From JBKPCD01 sp046727175 (GTDB lineage Bacteria > Acidobacteriota > Vicinamibacteria > Vicinamibacterales > 2-12-FULL-66-21): 35,052 nt of DNA. Below, piece by piece: positions 1 to 7,119 of this stretch (its first letter is position 1; each line of letters starts with the position of its first letter). A program made the position numbers and the translations under genes. The notes under the pieces are model-generated. The model was not told the origin of the DNA. It was given only the letters and a program-made list of their open reading frames with translations, and searched no databases. Where the stretch lies: the NCBI GenBank assembly GCA_046727175.1, contig JBKPCD010000259.1, positions 1 through 35,052 of the forward strand. Direction: 5' to 3'.

Positions 1-706
1 AGCCTCGGCCGCCCGGAGTCGTCTCGCGACCGCCCGGGAGGGTGCCGCGCCCGGGGCCGCGCCCGCCGGGTCCGCCGGGAACGCCGCGCCCGCCAACGCC
101 GCCTGGCACCGTCGAACCAGGAAAGTTGCCTCCTGGCCGGTTGACGGTCATGAACACGAAGTTCCACTGGTCGTACCGCGTATCAACCTTGTAGATCCGA
201 ATCGAGTTTTCCTTGCTCTTGCTGCGAACGCCCATGAGGCCGCCGGACGCCATCTGCCCGGCTATGGGCGTCGACGTCTGGGGGTTTGGCGAGGGCTGTG
301 GTGCAGTGGCGCCGCGGCCCAGAGCACCGCCGCGGCCCGGAGCATCGCCGCGGCCCGGAGCATCGCCGCGGCCCGGAGCGCCCTGCTGGTTGGCGGCTTG
401 CGACGCGACCGTGACGACCTCGAAGTCGTCGTTCGTAATCGGATCTTTGTACTTCTTTCGAAGAAACTTACCCTGGACGAGGACGTCGATGCTTGGCGGG
501 AAGTTGTTGCCGTTCTTCGTACGATACAGCGCAATCGCTCGAGCGTACTGCTCACCGCGGAACGCCAGTTCCGCCTCCTTCTCCCGGATGGCCTGGTTGC
601 GCCAGACGGGCAAAGCAACCGTCATCACGACGGACATGACCGCAAGGCTCACGAGGAGCGCCGCCATCGCAAAACCGCGGTCTCCGCCTTGACCGTGTAA
701 CCTCAT
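1..706 (-). CDS. Pseudopilin-like protein (type II secretion / type IV pilus), 3' part outside window
   Basis: This open frame reads leftwards from ATG at 704-706 and reaches the window edge without a stop, giving 235 codons. Residues 1-11 are a short leader ending in Arg-Gly, followed by Phe12 and a hydrophobic helix (FAMAALLVSLAVMSVVM). This is a class III prepilin peptidase site, but the usual Glu at +5 is replaced by Ala, as in minor pseudopilins of the GspK type. After the helix, residues resembling EKEAELAFRGEQYARAI and then PSIDVLVQGKFLRKKYKDPIT match the globular start of acidobacterial pseudopilins. A low-complexity stretch follows, including four 6-residue Gly-Arg-Ala-Pro repeats, and the protein ends Gly/Pro/Arg-rich at the edge. 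Its start codon overlaps the first possible ATG of the divergent lipoprotein. It is a pseudopilin by motif; its exact class is uncertain. Confidence 0.8.
   Translation of the reverse strand, partial: MRLHGQGGDRGFAMAALLVSLAVMSVVMTVALPVWRNQAIREKEAELAFRGEQYARAIALYRTKNGNNFPPSIDVLVQGKFLRKKYKDPITNDDFEVVTVASQAANQQGAPGRGDAPGRGDAPGRGGALGRGATAPQPSPNPQTSTPIAGQMASGGLMGVRSKSKENSIRIYKVDTRYDQWNFVFMTVNRPGGNFPGSTVPGGVGGRGVPGGPGGRGPGRGTLPGGRETTPGGRG
311..382. repeat. Four tandem 18-bp repeats inside the pseudopilin gene
   Basis: Four consecutive 18-bp copies at 311-328, 329-346, 347-364 and 365-382 share the core GCCGCGGCCCGGAGCATC. Copies two and three are identical. The repeats preserve frame and encode six-residue Gly/Arg/Ala/Pro units in the minus-strand pseudopilin, in the low-complexity region after the globular start. 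Copy number could change by slippage without breaking the gene. Confidence 0.9.
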
Positions 707-731
707 GAGCGTATTATCTTTAGCGCCGTCT

Positions 732-2060
732 ATGCTAACACGAATCCCTCGCGGCCATTGCCGTCTGGCTGTCTTTGTCATTGGTGTCCTCGCATTTGCG
801 CCCGCGTGCGACAAGGTGCCTCTGCTTGCACCAACGGGAACGGTCATCACGCTCTTTCCCGCGGCGACGACCGTGCCGCTGAACGGCCAGGTCGAAATTG
901 TCGGAACCGTCATCGAGAACGGCGTCGCGCAGGCGCCGCCGAGCACCACCACGCCAACGACGCCAACGACGCCAACGACACCAACGACGCCAACGACGCC
1001 AACGACGCCAACGACGACTCCAACGTCCACGACGGGTGCGGGAACGCCCGTTCAGAATGGAACGGTCGTCACTTTTACGACGACGATCGGGCGAATAGAC
1101 CCGAGTGAAGCTCGCACGAACAATGGTCAGGTGCGTGTGACTTTTCTTGCCGGCAACCAGAGCGGGGTCGCGACCATCACTGCGTTCTCTGGTGGCGCGT
1201 CGGGTCGGATCGAGAACCTCAAGGTTGGTACGGCCGCCGCTGAGCGCGTCATCCTGACGGCAACGCCGCAGACGCTCGGTGCTTCGGGCGGAACGTCGGA
1301 CATTGCCGCACGAGTTGAAGACGTCAACGGTCTCGGATTGGTCGGCGTCGCCGTCAACTTCACCGCTGATGTAGGCACTCTATCTGCAGCGGCCGCCACC
1401 ACCGATCAAGACGGCGTTGCTCACGTGACGCTGAACACCACCCGCAAGGCCACGATAACAGCGAACGTCGCAGGGAAGACGGCGACGGTGACGGTAGACC
1501 TGAATCCGCGCACAGGTCTCACCATTACTGCGCCGACGACCTCGATTGCCGCAGGTCAGCCCGCGACCTTCACGTTCGCCGTCGCCGCCACAGCGAACAT
1601 CCGGGACGTCTCGGTGAATTGGGGCGACGGCCAGACTCAGTCACTCGGTGCGCTCGCCGGATCGCAGGCTGCAACGCACACATTCTTGGAGCCCCGGACC
1701 TACACGGTGCGCGCCACGGCGACAGACACAAGTGGCTTCTCTGAAACCGTATCGGCACCCATCACGGTACTCCCTGCACAGCCGCCAACGGTCCAGGTCA
1801 CGCCCTCGAATCTGACCCCAGCGCTGAACGAAACAATCATCGTCCGTGTACAGGTGACCGGCAACACATCCAGCATCATCCGCTACGATTGGAGCTTCGG
1901 CGCCGATGCGAGCACGCCGACGATCTCGACGACCAGCAACCAGGTGCCGGTGTCCTGGAGGGGACCGACGGGCGGAACGCGGGTCATCACGGTCACGGCC
2001 ATCCAGGCAAGCGGGCCGAGCGGTGATGGCATCGCAACCGTGACCCTGCGGATCCAGTAG
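732..2060 (+). CDS. Putative surface lipoprotein with Ig-like and PKD-like domains
   Basis: Starting at ATG 732 gives a compact signal peptide ending in a lipobox-like Ala-Pro-Ala-Cys (Cys26 from this start). The frame is also open from ATG 705, but that start adds nine residues before the signal and overlaps the divergent gene's start. After the lipid anchor comes a strand-rich segment, then a Thr-Pro-Thr linker coded by a 9-bp minisatellite (951-1013). Next is an invasin/Big_1-like Ig domain (GVAVNFTADVGTLS ... TTDQDGVAHVTL), then a PKD-like domain (NWGDGQTQ ... THTFLEPRTYTVRATATD) and a second PKD-like domain to the end (RYDWSFGADA). No enzymatic motif is visible. An extracellular, possibly adhesive or substrate-binding, role is inferred. 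The location among pilus/secretion genes is suggestive only. A terminator follows. Confidence 0.8.
   Translation: MLTRIPRGHCRLAVFVIGVLAFAPACDKVPLLAPTGTVITLFPAATTVPLNGQVEIVGTVIENGVAQAPPSTTTPTTPTTPTTPTTPTTPTTPTTTPTSTTGAGTPVQNGTVVTFTTTIGRIDPSEARTNNGQVRVTFLAGNQSGVATITAFSGGASGRIENLKVGTAAAERVILTATPQTLGASGGTSDIAARVEDVNGLGLVGVAVNFTADVGTLSAAAATTDQDGVAHVTLNTTRKATITANVAGKTATVTVDLNPRTGLTITAPTTSIAAGQPATFTFAVAATANIRDVSVNWGDGQTQSLGALAGSQAATHTFLEPRTYTVRATATDTSGFSETVSAPITVLPAQPPTVQVTPSNLTPALNETIIVRVQVTGNTSSIIRYDWSFGADASTPTISTTSNQVPVSWRGPTGGTRVITVTAIQASGPSGDGIATVTLRIQ
951..1013. repeat. 9-bp minisatellite coding for a Thr-Pro-Thr linker
   Basis: Seven tandem copies of ACGCCAACG run from 951 to 1013; one copy (978-986) carries a single change. 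Each copy codes for Thr-Pro-Thr in the lipoprotein. The unit is a multiple of three, so gain or loss of copies changes linker length but keeps the frame. Confidence 0.92.
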
Positions 2061-2081
2061 TCACGCTCGGCCTCGCGAACC

Positions 2082-2119
2082 AGCGCCCGCGCGAACCATG
2101 TGCGCGGGCGCTTTGTTTT
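2082..2119 (+). terminator. Rho-independent terminator of the lipoprotein gene
   Basis: An 11-bp perfect stem (AGCGCCCGCGC at 2082-2092 with GCGCGGGCGCT at 2102-2112) has a 9-nt loop and is followed by TTTGTTTT-like sequence. It lies just past the lipoprotein stop. Confidence 0.85.
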
Positions 2120-2171
2120 GACGTCGTTGAACCGCGGGACCAGGACCGTCGGCTGGGATCGCCGACTCGGC

Positions 2172-2219
2172 GACCGACGACTGTGACTGCCGACTGAAGA
2201 CTGCCGAGTGTCGACTGAC
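2172..2219. repeat. Degenerate 7-nt word array (GACTGCC type)
   Basis: GAC(T/G) recurs at 2172, 2179, 2185, 2192, 2199, 2206 and 2213, a spacing of 7 with one 6. Units include GACTGCC, GACTGAA, GACTGCC, GAGTGTC and GACTGAC. The array fills the gap between the lipoprotein terminator and the convergent pseudopilin, and ends exactly at that gene's stop codon. Confidence 0.8.
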
Positions 2220-2768
2220 TTACATGTCCGAATAGTTCTTACCGTCGAGCGCCTGCCCTTGTGCGCCGCTCTTCACGTTGTAGATCCCCGGTTCGGCGGT
2301 GGGATTGTTGGGGTCCGGTTCGGCGGGTTCCGTGATCCAGCTGTCGGCTGACTTGGTGATCGGATCCTCAGGAATCTTTCGCAAATATCCTTCGCTCACG
2401 AGCGCATCGAGCGACGCAGGGTACTTCCCTTTGTCGGCATAGTACTGGTCGATCGCGTCGCGCATGTGGAAGAGATCCGTCTGGAGCACCGCCTCCTGCG
2501 TGTGACGAACGGAGTTCTTGTGCTGCACCATTCCCATCGCCGCGAGGATCGAGATTAGCGAGATGACGACGAGCAGCTCGATGAGCGTAAACCCGCGCTG
2601 CGCGTCCAATTGTGAATTACGAATTGTGAATTGAGTGGCAACCAGCCGAGGTTGAGTAAACGGACAACTCGAATACCGGCGCTGACAATCGAGCGACGCT
2701 GCAAGTCGTCCGGCTGAGCGGTGGCCGGTTGCTAACAATTCACAATTCGCAATTCGCAGTTTCTCCAT
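2220..2768 (-). CDS. GspG-like major pseudopilin with unusually long leader
   Basis: This 182-residue protein carries the canonical prepilin signature QRGFTLIELLVV, with cleavage expected between Gly59 and Phe60 and Glu at +5. A hydrophobic helix and a globular domain follow (DLFHMRDAIDQYYADKGKYPASLDALVSEGY). The GspG-like tail ends near ALDGKNYSD. The leader of about 59 residues is far longer than the usual 6-20. It is encoded by a sequence flanked by inverted 7-nt word arrays (2607-2759). A TTG at 2607-2609 would give the short leader MDAQRG, but no Shine-Dalgarno sequence precedes it. The ATG used here lies 3 bp after the upstream pseudopilin's stop, so translational coupling is plausible. 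The product would be cleaved by a prepilin peptidase not encoded in the window and assembled into the pseudopilus. Identity is secure; the start is uncertain. Confidence 0.88.
   Translation of the reverse strand: MEKLRIANCELLATGHRSAGRLAASLDCQRRYSSCPFTQPRLVATQFTIRNSQLDAQRGFTLIELLVVISLISILAAMGMVQHKNSVRHTQEAVLQTDLFHMRDAIDQYYADKGKYPASLDALVSEGYLRKIPEDPITKSADSWITEPAEPDPNNPTAEPGIYNVKSGAQGQALDGKNYSDM
2607..2759. repeat. Inverted pair of 7-nt word arrays within the gspG-like 5' end
   Basis: The left arm (2607-2647) is CAATTGT, GAATTAC, GAATTGT, GAATTGA followed by GTGGCAACCAGCC. The right arm (2723-2759) is its approximate reverse complement: GGCCGGTTGC, a short gap, then AATTCAC, AATTCGC, AATTCGC. 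The match extends beyond the word array into the GCAACC(A/G)GCC flank. A spacer of about 75 bp separates the arms. The whole unit reads through in frame as the leader of the pseudopilin (LRIANCELL and FTIRNSQLD are the translated arms). Confidence 0.85.
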
Positions 2769-2771
2769 GGC

Positions 2772-3383
2772 CTACCAGTCCCTGTATTTCGTCCCGTCCA
2801 ACCCGGTGCCGCTTGCCTTCGAGTACACGTCATAGACGTTCTGCCCGCCCCAGGACGAAGCGTCCGGCTTGTCCTGGTACGAGCGGAGGCCCCATTCCGC
2901 TGAATGTGTGATCGGATCGATCGGAATTCTGCGGAGGAACTTCAATTTCGTCCCCGACGCGTCGTTCGCCTTGGTCACTCCTTCGACCAGCGTATTCAGA
3001 TCCGCCGGATAGCCTTCGCTTCCCGCGCGAACGTCGGTCGACCCGATGAGGCCGGTGTCGACGGCATCCTTATACTTGTCGATCGCGGTACGCATCTCGC
3101 GCAGATCGCGTCTGAGCTCGGCTTCGCGCTGCCGACGAATCGTTACCCGCGCGAGCGGCATGATCGCCGACGCGAGGATCAACAGAATGGAGGTGACGAC
3201 GAGGAGTTCGATGAAGGTAAACCCCGGTGCTGAACGTGCTGATCGTGATGAACGTGCTGATGGTGCTAACGGTGCTAAGGGTACTGAAGGTGCTTCGCGT
3301 GGTGCGGAGAATGCCGCCTCCACGACCGTGGACAGCCGCGCGCCTTTAGCCCTTCCGTGCGATTTGAATACGTTCAGCAGCAT
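2772..3383 (-). CDS. GspG-like pseudopilin with Ala/Pro/Ser/Arg-rich long leader
   Basis: The prepilin site APG|FTFIELLVV, with Glu at +5, is followed by a hydrophobic helix. A globular domain comes next (RRDLREMRTAIDKYKDAVDTG ... GYPADLNTLVEG ... LRRIPIDPIT), with the acidobacterial pseudopilin ending VYDVYSKASGTGLDGTKYRDW-like. ATG at 3383 is the only ATG start upstream of the motif; a TTG at 3410 would add nine residues that lie within the right repeat arm. From 3383 the leader is about 54 residues and includes a run of Ala-Pro-Ser/Leu and Ser-Ala-Arg triplets coded by a 9-bp word array. The gene follows the secretin gene by about 45 bp and is followed 3 bp later by the second pseudopilin, so all three are probably cotranscribed. 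It is a pseudopilus subunit by motif; which one is major is unknown. Confidence 0.87.
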   Translation of the reverse strand: MLLNVFKSHGRAKGARLSTVVEAAFSAPREAPSVPLAPLAPSARSSRSARSAPGFTFIELLVVTSILLILASAIMPLARVTIRRQREAELRRDLREMRTAIDKYKDAVDTGLIGSTDVRAGSEGYPADLNTLVEGVTKANDASGTKLKFLRRIPIDPITHSAEWGLRSYQDKPDASSWGGQNVYDVYSKASGTGLDGTKYRDW

Positions 3384-3424
3384 TGCACCATTAGCACCGC
3401 GAGCACCCAAGCACCGTTAGCACC
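3227..3424. repeat. Inverted pair of 9-nt word arrays at a pseudopilin 5' end
   Basis: The left arm (3227-3307) is nine units of a 9-nt word: GTGCTGAAC, GTGCTGATC, GTGATGAAC, GTGCTGATG, GTGCTAACG, GTGCTAAGG, GTACTGAAG, GTGCTTCGC, GTGGTGCGG. The right arm (3385-3424) is the reverse-complement word: GCACCATTA, GCACCGCGA, GCACCCAA, GCACCGTTA, GCACC. About 77 bp separate the arms. The left arm is inside the coding region of the pseudopilin leader; the right arm fills the gap to the secretin stop codon. Confidence 0.87.
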
Positions 3425-3427
3425 TTT

Positions 3428-5923
3428 TTATCTCACCGTCACCGTCACAGGGCTGAATTGCAGCGCGACAGCTCCTCCTTCAGGATTGTTCGCCACGCCG
3501 CTGACCTGAATCTGCGAGCTGCCCTGGCCGACCGCATCGAACAGGAGCGCCGCAATCAACCCGGCGCCGGACGCGCCGGTCTGATCGCCACCGCGCGTGA
3601 TCGCGATGTCCACGCGACCGGCCGCAGCGTCGATTCGCGGTGTGAACGTCGCCGTCACCGAGCCCTGCCGCATGAACGTGCCCTCCTGCACGTTCCGCAC
3701 ACGAAGCACGTTCGGGTTGAACGTCACGGTCAACGTCATCGTCGAAAGCCGCGACGCGTTGTTCACGGAAAGCGGGACCACGTATGGGCCGCCTGACACG
3801 CGGAATTCTCCCGGCGGAGTCACGATGACCTGCGTAGCAGCCGGCGGCTGGATCGCGCCCGGTGGTGCTGCGGGCGGCGGTGTCGTGACGTCTCTCGGAG
3901 GCGTCGCTGGTTCCGTTGGAGGTGTCGTGACCGGAGGCGTCGTTCCAGGCGGAGTCGTTCCGGGCGGCGGCGTCGTCCCGGCTGGGGGAGTCGTGGGCGG
4001 AGTGGTGGTCGCCGGCGGCGGGAATCCCGGTGTCGGCGACATGCCCGGGGGGACTGGTGGATTCGTGGGCGGAACACCGGGCTGCGCACCGACTGGCGGG
4101 CGCGCGGGTCCAAGCGGTGCGGCGCCGGGGGTCGGCGCCGTCGCCGGCGGAGCCGCTGCGGCAGGCTCCTCGGCAGGAAGCGGCGCAATCAGCGGCGGCG
4201 GTCCCGTGAGCCCGACGTTCTGCTGGGTGCCGATGTAGATCGGCACCAAATCTTCGGCTGTCAGCTCGTGAGTACGCACGATGTGCGGCGTCAGGAGCAT
4301 GACAATATCGGTCTGATTGATCGTATCCTGCGTCGATCCGAAAAGCGACCGCAGGATCGGAACACGCAGCGTACCCGGGAACCCTGTCAGGCTTTTCCGC
4401 TGATCATCCCTGAGCAGACCCGCGAGCAGATTCGATTCTCCTTCGCGCAACCGGAGCTTCGTCTTGACTTTGCGCGATCCGAACGACGGAACATCCTGAC
4501 CAGCGACACTGATCGACGGGCCGAGGTTGCTGCTCTCGACCGTGAGGTCGAGAATGATCTCCCCTTCGTAAGTAACACGCGGGGTCATGGCGATGTTGAC
4601 GCCAACGGGCCGATATGTAAACGATGATTGCGGGATGCTGGCGAAGCCGCCGGCGGCCGCCTGACCGAACACGGTAGACACGACCGGGATCTCTTCGCCG
4701 AGGTTCAGCGTCAATTCCTGTCCCTCGGCACCACGCAGCTGCGGTTTCGCGATCTGCTTGGTGCGCGTGTCGGTCTCGAGGAACCGGACGGCCGCCGTCG
4801 GTACCGTCAGGTAGAAATCGGCCGTGCTGATGCCCTGGGTAATGGTGTTCAGGTTGAAAGGTGGCGGAGCACTCGGTGGAATCGGCGGGTTCCCGGTATT
4901 CGGGGGCGCAACTTCGGGCGAGAACGTCAGCCCTAGCGCGTAGTTGCTCAAGTTGATCCCGAACTCCTTCGTGCGATTCCGATTCACCTCGAGGATCTGG
5001 ACATCGATGACGACTTCGGCACGCGGCTTGTCGTTCGCGCGGATGACGCGCTCGATGACATCGACCATCGCCGCTGTGCCGCGCACGGTGATCGTGTTCG
5101 CCGTCTTGTTCGGGTAGAGCGCCGGCTGCGCCGCGGTCGGAATGCGCATTACCGTGTTGATGATCTGCGAGATCTCCTGCGGGTCCGAGTGCGACAGGTA
5201 GAACACGCGGACGACGAGATCGTCGTACTTCGTGTGCGCCTGCGGGTTGTCCTGCGCGATGATGATTGTCGTGGGGTTCAGGACCTTGTAGAAGTGGCCG
5301 TTGGCCGAGAGCACCTGCTGCAGTGCCTGCTCGAGGGTGACGCCATCGAGCTTCACGCTGACCGCGCGGTCCTGGAATAACTGAGAGTCAAATTGGACGT
5401 TGATGCCGCTGACTTCACCCAGCGTCAACAGAACGTCACGCAAGCTCGAGTTGTTGAAAACGAGCCGAATCGGCTCGCGATTGGCCGGGTTCAACAGCGG
5501 AGTGGCCTGCGCGCGGGCCTGATCACGGAGCTGCTGGATCGGTGGCTTGGGCCGTGACTTCTCGATGCGCTCGCGAATCGTGCGTTCGAGCTCGGCGACC
5601 TTGGACGCGGCAAGGCGATTCGTCGCGTCCATCTCCATGGCCTTCTTGTACTCGAGCAACGCCGCATCGAGCTGGTCCTTCGACTCGAGGTCGCGCGCGC
5701 GGCTGATGTGCTCCCGCGCCGCGCTCTGCATCGCGCGCTCGAGCGTGATCTTGTAGCCCGCGTTCTCGGGATCCTCCTGCACGGCTTTGGTGAAATGCGT
5801 GACAGCGGTATCCCAGTCGCCCGCGCGCGCGGCTTCCTGACCGCGACGATAGGCGCGCCCCGCCGCACATCCCGACGCCAGACCGGCAAGAAGTACGAGT
5901 GCTACAACCCGGTGCTTCAACAC
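3428..5923 (-). CDS. Outer-membrane secretin (PilQ/GspD family) with N-terminal TPRs and C-terminal cohesin-like domain
   Basis: GTG start at 5921-5923, with an AGAGGG-type Shine-Dalgarno about nine bases upstream. The signal peptide ends LASGC (Cys19), so it may be a lipoprotein. Residues about 25-120 form TPR-like helices. Then come an STN/N0-like domain (FNNSSLRDVLLTLGEVSG), an N1 domain (VRVFYLSHSDPQEISQIINTV), and the secretin core ending in GLLRDDQR ... VPILRSLFGS ... TDIVMLLTPHIVR. A proline/threonine-rich linker follows, and residues about 695-831 resemble a cohesin/dockerin-receptor fold (FRVSGGPYVVPLSVNN ... LTVTFNPNVLRVRNV ... IAALLFDAVGQG). The protein forms the outer-membrane pore of the pilus/secretion machine. 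A secretin of about 600 residues would be normal; the extra length is the linker and cohesin-like domain. The secretin call is firm; the cohesin assignment is by pattern. Confidence 0.93.
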   Translation of the reverse strand: MLKHRVVALVLLAGLASGCAAGRAYRRGQEAARAGDWDTAVTHFTKAVQEDPENAGYKITLERAMQSAAREHISRARDLESKDQLDAALLEYKKAMEMDATNRLAASKVAELERTIRERIEKSRPKPPIQQLRDQARAQATPLLNPANREPIRLVFNNSSLRDVLLTLGEVSGINVQFDSQLFQDRAVSVKLDGVTLEQALQQVLSANGHFYKVLNPTTIIIAQDNPQAHTKYDDLVVRVFYLSHSDPQEISQIINTVMRIPTAAQPALYPNKTANTITVRGTAAMVDVIERVIRANDKPRAEVVIDVQILEVNRNRTKEFGINLSNYALGLTFSPEVAPPNTGNPPIPPSAPPPFNLNTITQGISTADFYLTVPTAAVRFLETDTRTKQIAKPQLRGAEGQELTLNLGEEIPVVSTVFGQAAAGGFASIPQSSFTYRPVGVNIAMTPRVTYEGEIILDLTVESSNLGPSISVAGQDVPSFGSRKVKTKLRLREGESNLLAGLLRDDQRKSLTGFPGTLRVPILRSLFGSTQDTINQTDIVMLLTPHIVRTHELTAEDLVPIYIGTQQNVGLTGPPPLIAPLPAEEPAAAAPPATAPTPGAAPLGPARPPVGAQPGVPPTNPPVPPGMSPTPGFPPPATTTPPTTPPAGTTPPPGTTPPGTTPPVTTPPTEPATPPRDVTTPPPAAPPGAIQPPAATQVIVTPPGEFRVSGGPYVVPLSVNNASRLSTMTLTVTFNPNVLRVRNVQEGTFMRQGSVTATFTPRIDAAAGRVDIAITRGGDQTGASGAGLIAALLFDAVGQGSSQIQVSGVANNPEGGAVALQFSPVTVTVR

Positions 5924-5978
5924 AGCCTGCCCTCTTTTGCGCTCATCGGTCTGATCCTTTGGTTGCTGATGATCCGTC

Positions 5979-6557
5979 CTATCGCGCGGGGCATCCTTCG
6001 AGCCTGATCGTCGTCCGACCCGTCCCGTTCACATATTCCATGACGACCGACTCGACGCCAATCTTGACGAGGCGATACCGACCGTCGACGACATCTCCTT
6101 CTTTCGCGTAGTCCGTGTAACCCTTGCAATCGCTGAACGCGGCGACCTTGAGCGCCTGCTTCTCGACCGTGCCGATGAACTTGAGCGTGATCGGCGGCGG
6201 CGGTGGCGGACCGGTCGGCACCGGAGGCGCCGTCACCGGCGCCTCCTTGCTCTTCAATGCATCGAGCGACGGTGGCGGCGCGGCCTTCGGCTGAAAGCGG
6301 AACGGATTCCGCTCCGCATCCTTCGGTCCCGGCCGCGCAGCTTCCAACTCCTCGAGATGGACGTCGAGGTCCGACGGCTCGATCGGCGCCCGCTCGGTCG
6401 GCGTGCCGCTTCTGGCCTGATTAGACGTGACCGGCGGCGGCGCGGCCGACTCGGTCGGCCACATCCGGCTCGCCGCGAAAGCCACGATGACGACGCCAAA
6501 AATCGCGAGCAGCAGGCGCGGGCGGCGGCTCCGCACGACCGGGGCGTCAGTGTCCAT
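5979..6557 (-). CDS. PilP/GspC-like inner-membrane periplasmic protein
   Basis: This 192-residue protein has one N-terminal membrane segment (LLLAIFGVVIVAFAASRMW), then a low-complexity charged and proline-rich periplasmic linker (residues about 35-125, including a GPPPPPP run). A small C-terminal beta domain follows (ITLKFIGTVEKQALKVAAFSD ... GDVVDGRYRLVKIGVESVVMEY). That layout matches PilP and the homology region of GspC, which connect the PilNO or GspLM complex to the secretin. PilP proper is a lipoprotein, whereas this one has a transmembrane anchor, so it is GspC-like in topology. Its start overlaps the end of pilO by 11 bp and it precedes the secretin gene by 55 bp. Confidence 0.8.
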   Translation of the reverse strand: MDTDAPVVRSRRPRLLLAIFGVVIVAFAASRMWPTESAAPPPVTSNQARSGTPTERAPIEPSDLDVHLEELEAARPGPKDAERNPFRFQPKAAPPPSLDALKSKEAPVTAPPVPTGPPPPPPITLKFIGTVEKQALKVAAFSDCKGYTDYAKEGDVVDGRYRLVKIGVESVVMEYVNGTGRTTIRLEGCPAR

Positions 6558-7119
6558 CGCCTCCGGCCCGGTAGTAGGTTGAAACCTTGACCTCGACGTT
6601 CAATCCCGAGTCGTTCTCTTGCGCCTGCGAGACGACGACGTTCTCGAGGATGAGGAACTCGGGCGCTGTTTCGAGATCGTAGATGAAGCGCCTGATGTCG
6701 CGGTACTGCCCTGTCAGCGAGATGTTCATCGACAGCTTGCGCAGCGTGCTGTCCTGCTCCGCCGATTCATCGAGCCCGCTCCGCTTCCGGGTGACGTGTG
6801 CAGCCTTCGCCAACTCGTCGACCTTCGACGTGATCCGGCGCGCTTCACTCAAATCCGTTGGCAGCACCGCGTGATAGAACTTGTCGAGCTCGGCATCCGC
6901 AGATATCTTTCCCGACGCCGTTGCCTTGGCCGCATCGTAGTCGCGTCTCGCTGCCGCAAGCTGCGCCGCTGCGGCGCGCGCGCTTGCTTCGCCCGCGCCG
7001 GCCTTTACCGACAGCGGATAGACGACAGCCGCGAATGCGACGACGTTGACCACGATTGCGACGATCAAGGGATAGATGTAGCGCCGCTTCTCGGCAAAGA
7101 CTCGTCTGGTGAGCGTCAT
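6547..7119 (-). CDS. pilO: Pilus assembly protein PilO-like
   Basis: This 190-residue bitopic membrane protein has a short cytoplasmic N-terminus, a transmembrane helix at about 16-38 (YPLIVAIVVNVVAFAAVVYPL), a coiled coil (EASARAAAAQLAAARRDYDAAKA), and a C-terminal ferredoxin-like domain. That domain includes LSMNISLTGQYRDIRRFIYDLE and the strand FLILENVVVSQ, both typical of PilO. It forms the inner-membrane alignment complex with PilN. Its ATG overlaps the pilN stop in an ATGA arrangement, which implies coupled translation and equal dosage. Confidence 0.87.
   Translation of the reverse strand: MTLTRRVFAEKRRYIYPLIVAIVVNVVAFAAVVYPLSVKAGAGEASARAAAAQLAAARRDYDAAKATASGKISADAELDKFYHAVLPTDLSEARRITSKVDELAKAAHVTRKRSGLDESAEQDSTLRKLSMNISLTGQYRDIRRFIYDLETAPEFLILENVVVSQAQENDSGLNVEVKVSTYYRAGGDGH

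Noticed and set aside
2607..2759. Insertion sequence or classical MITE
   Set aside because: Inverted ends exist but no target-site duplication or transposase was recognised, and the arms are word arrays rather than fixed terminal repeats.
3384..3410. TTG start at 3410 for the first GspG-like pseudopilin
   Set aside because: It lies inside the right repeat arm and adds nine repeat-coded residues; ATG 3383 is a better start.
2172..3424. CRISPR array
   Set aside because: Repeat units are 7-9 nt, degenerate and contiguous, without spacers or cas genes.
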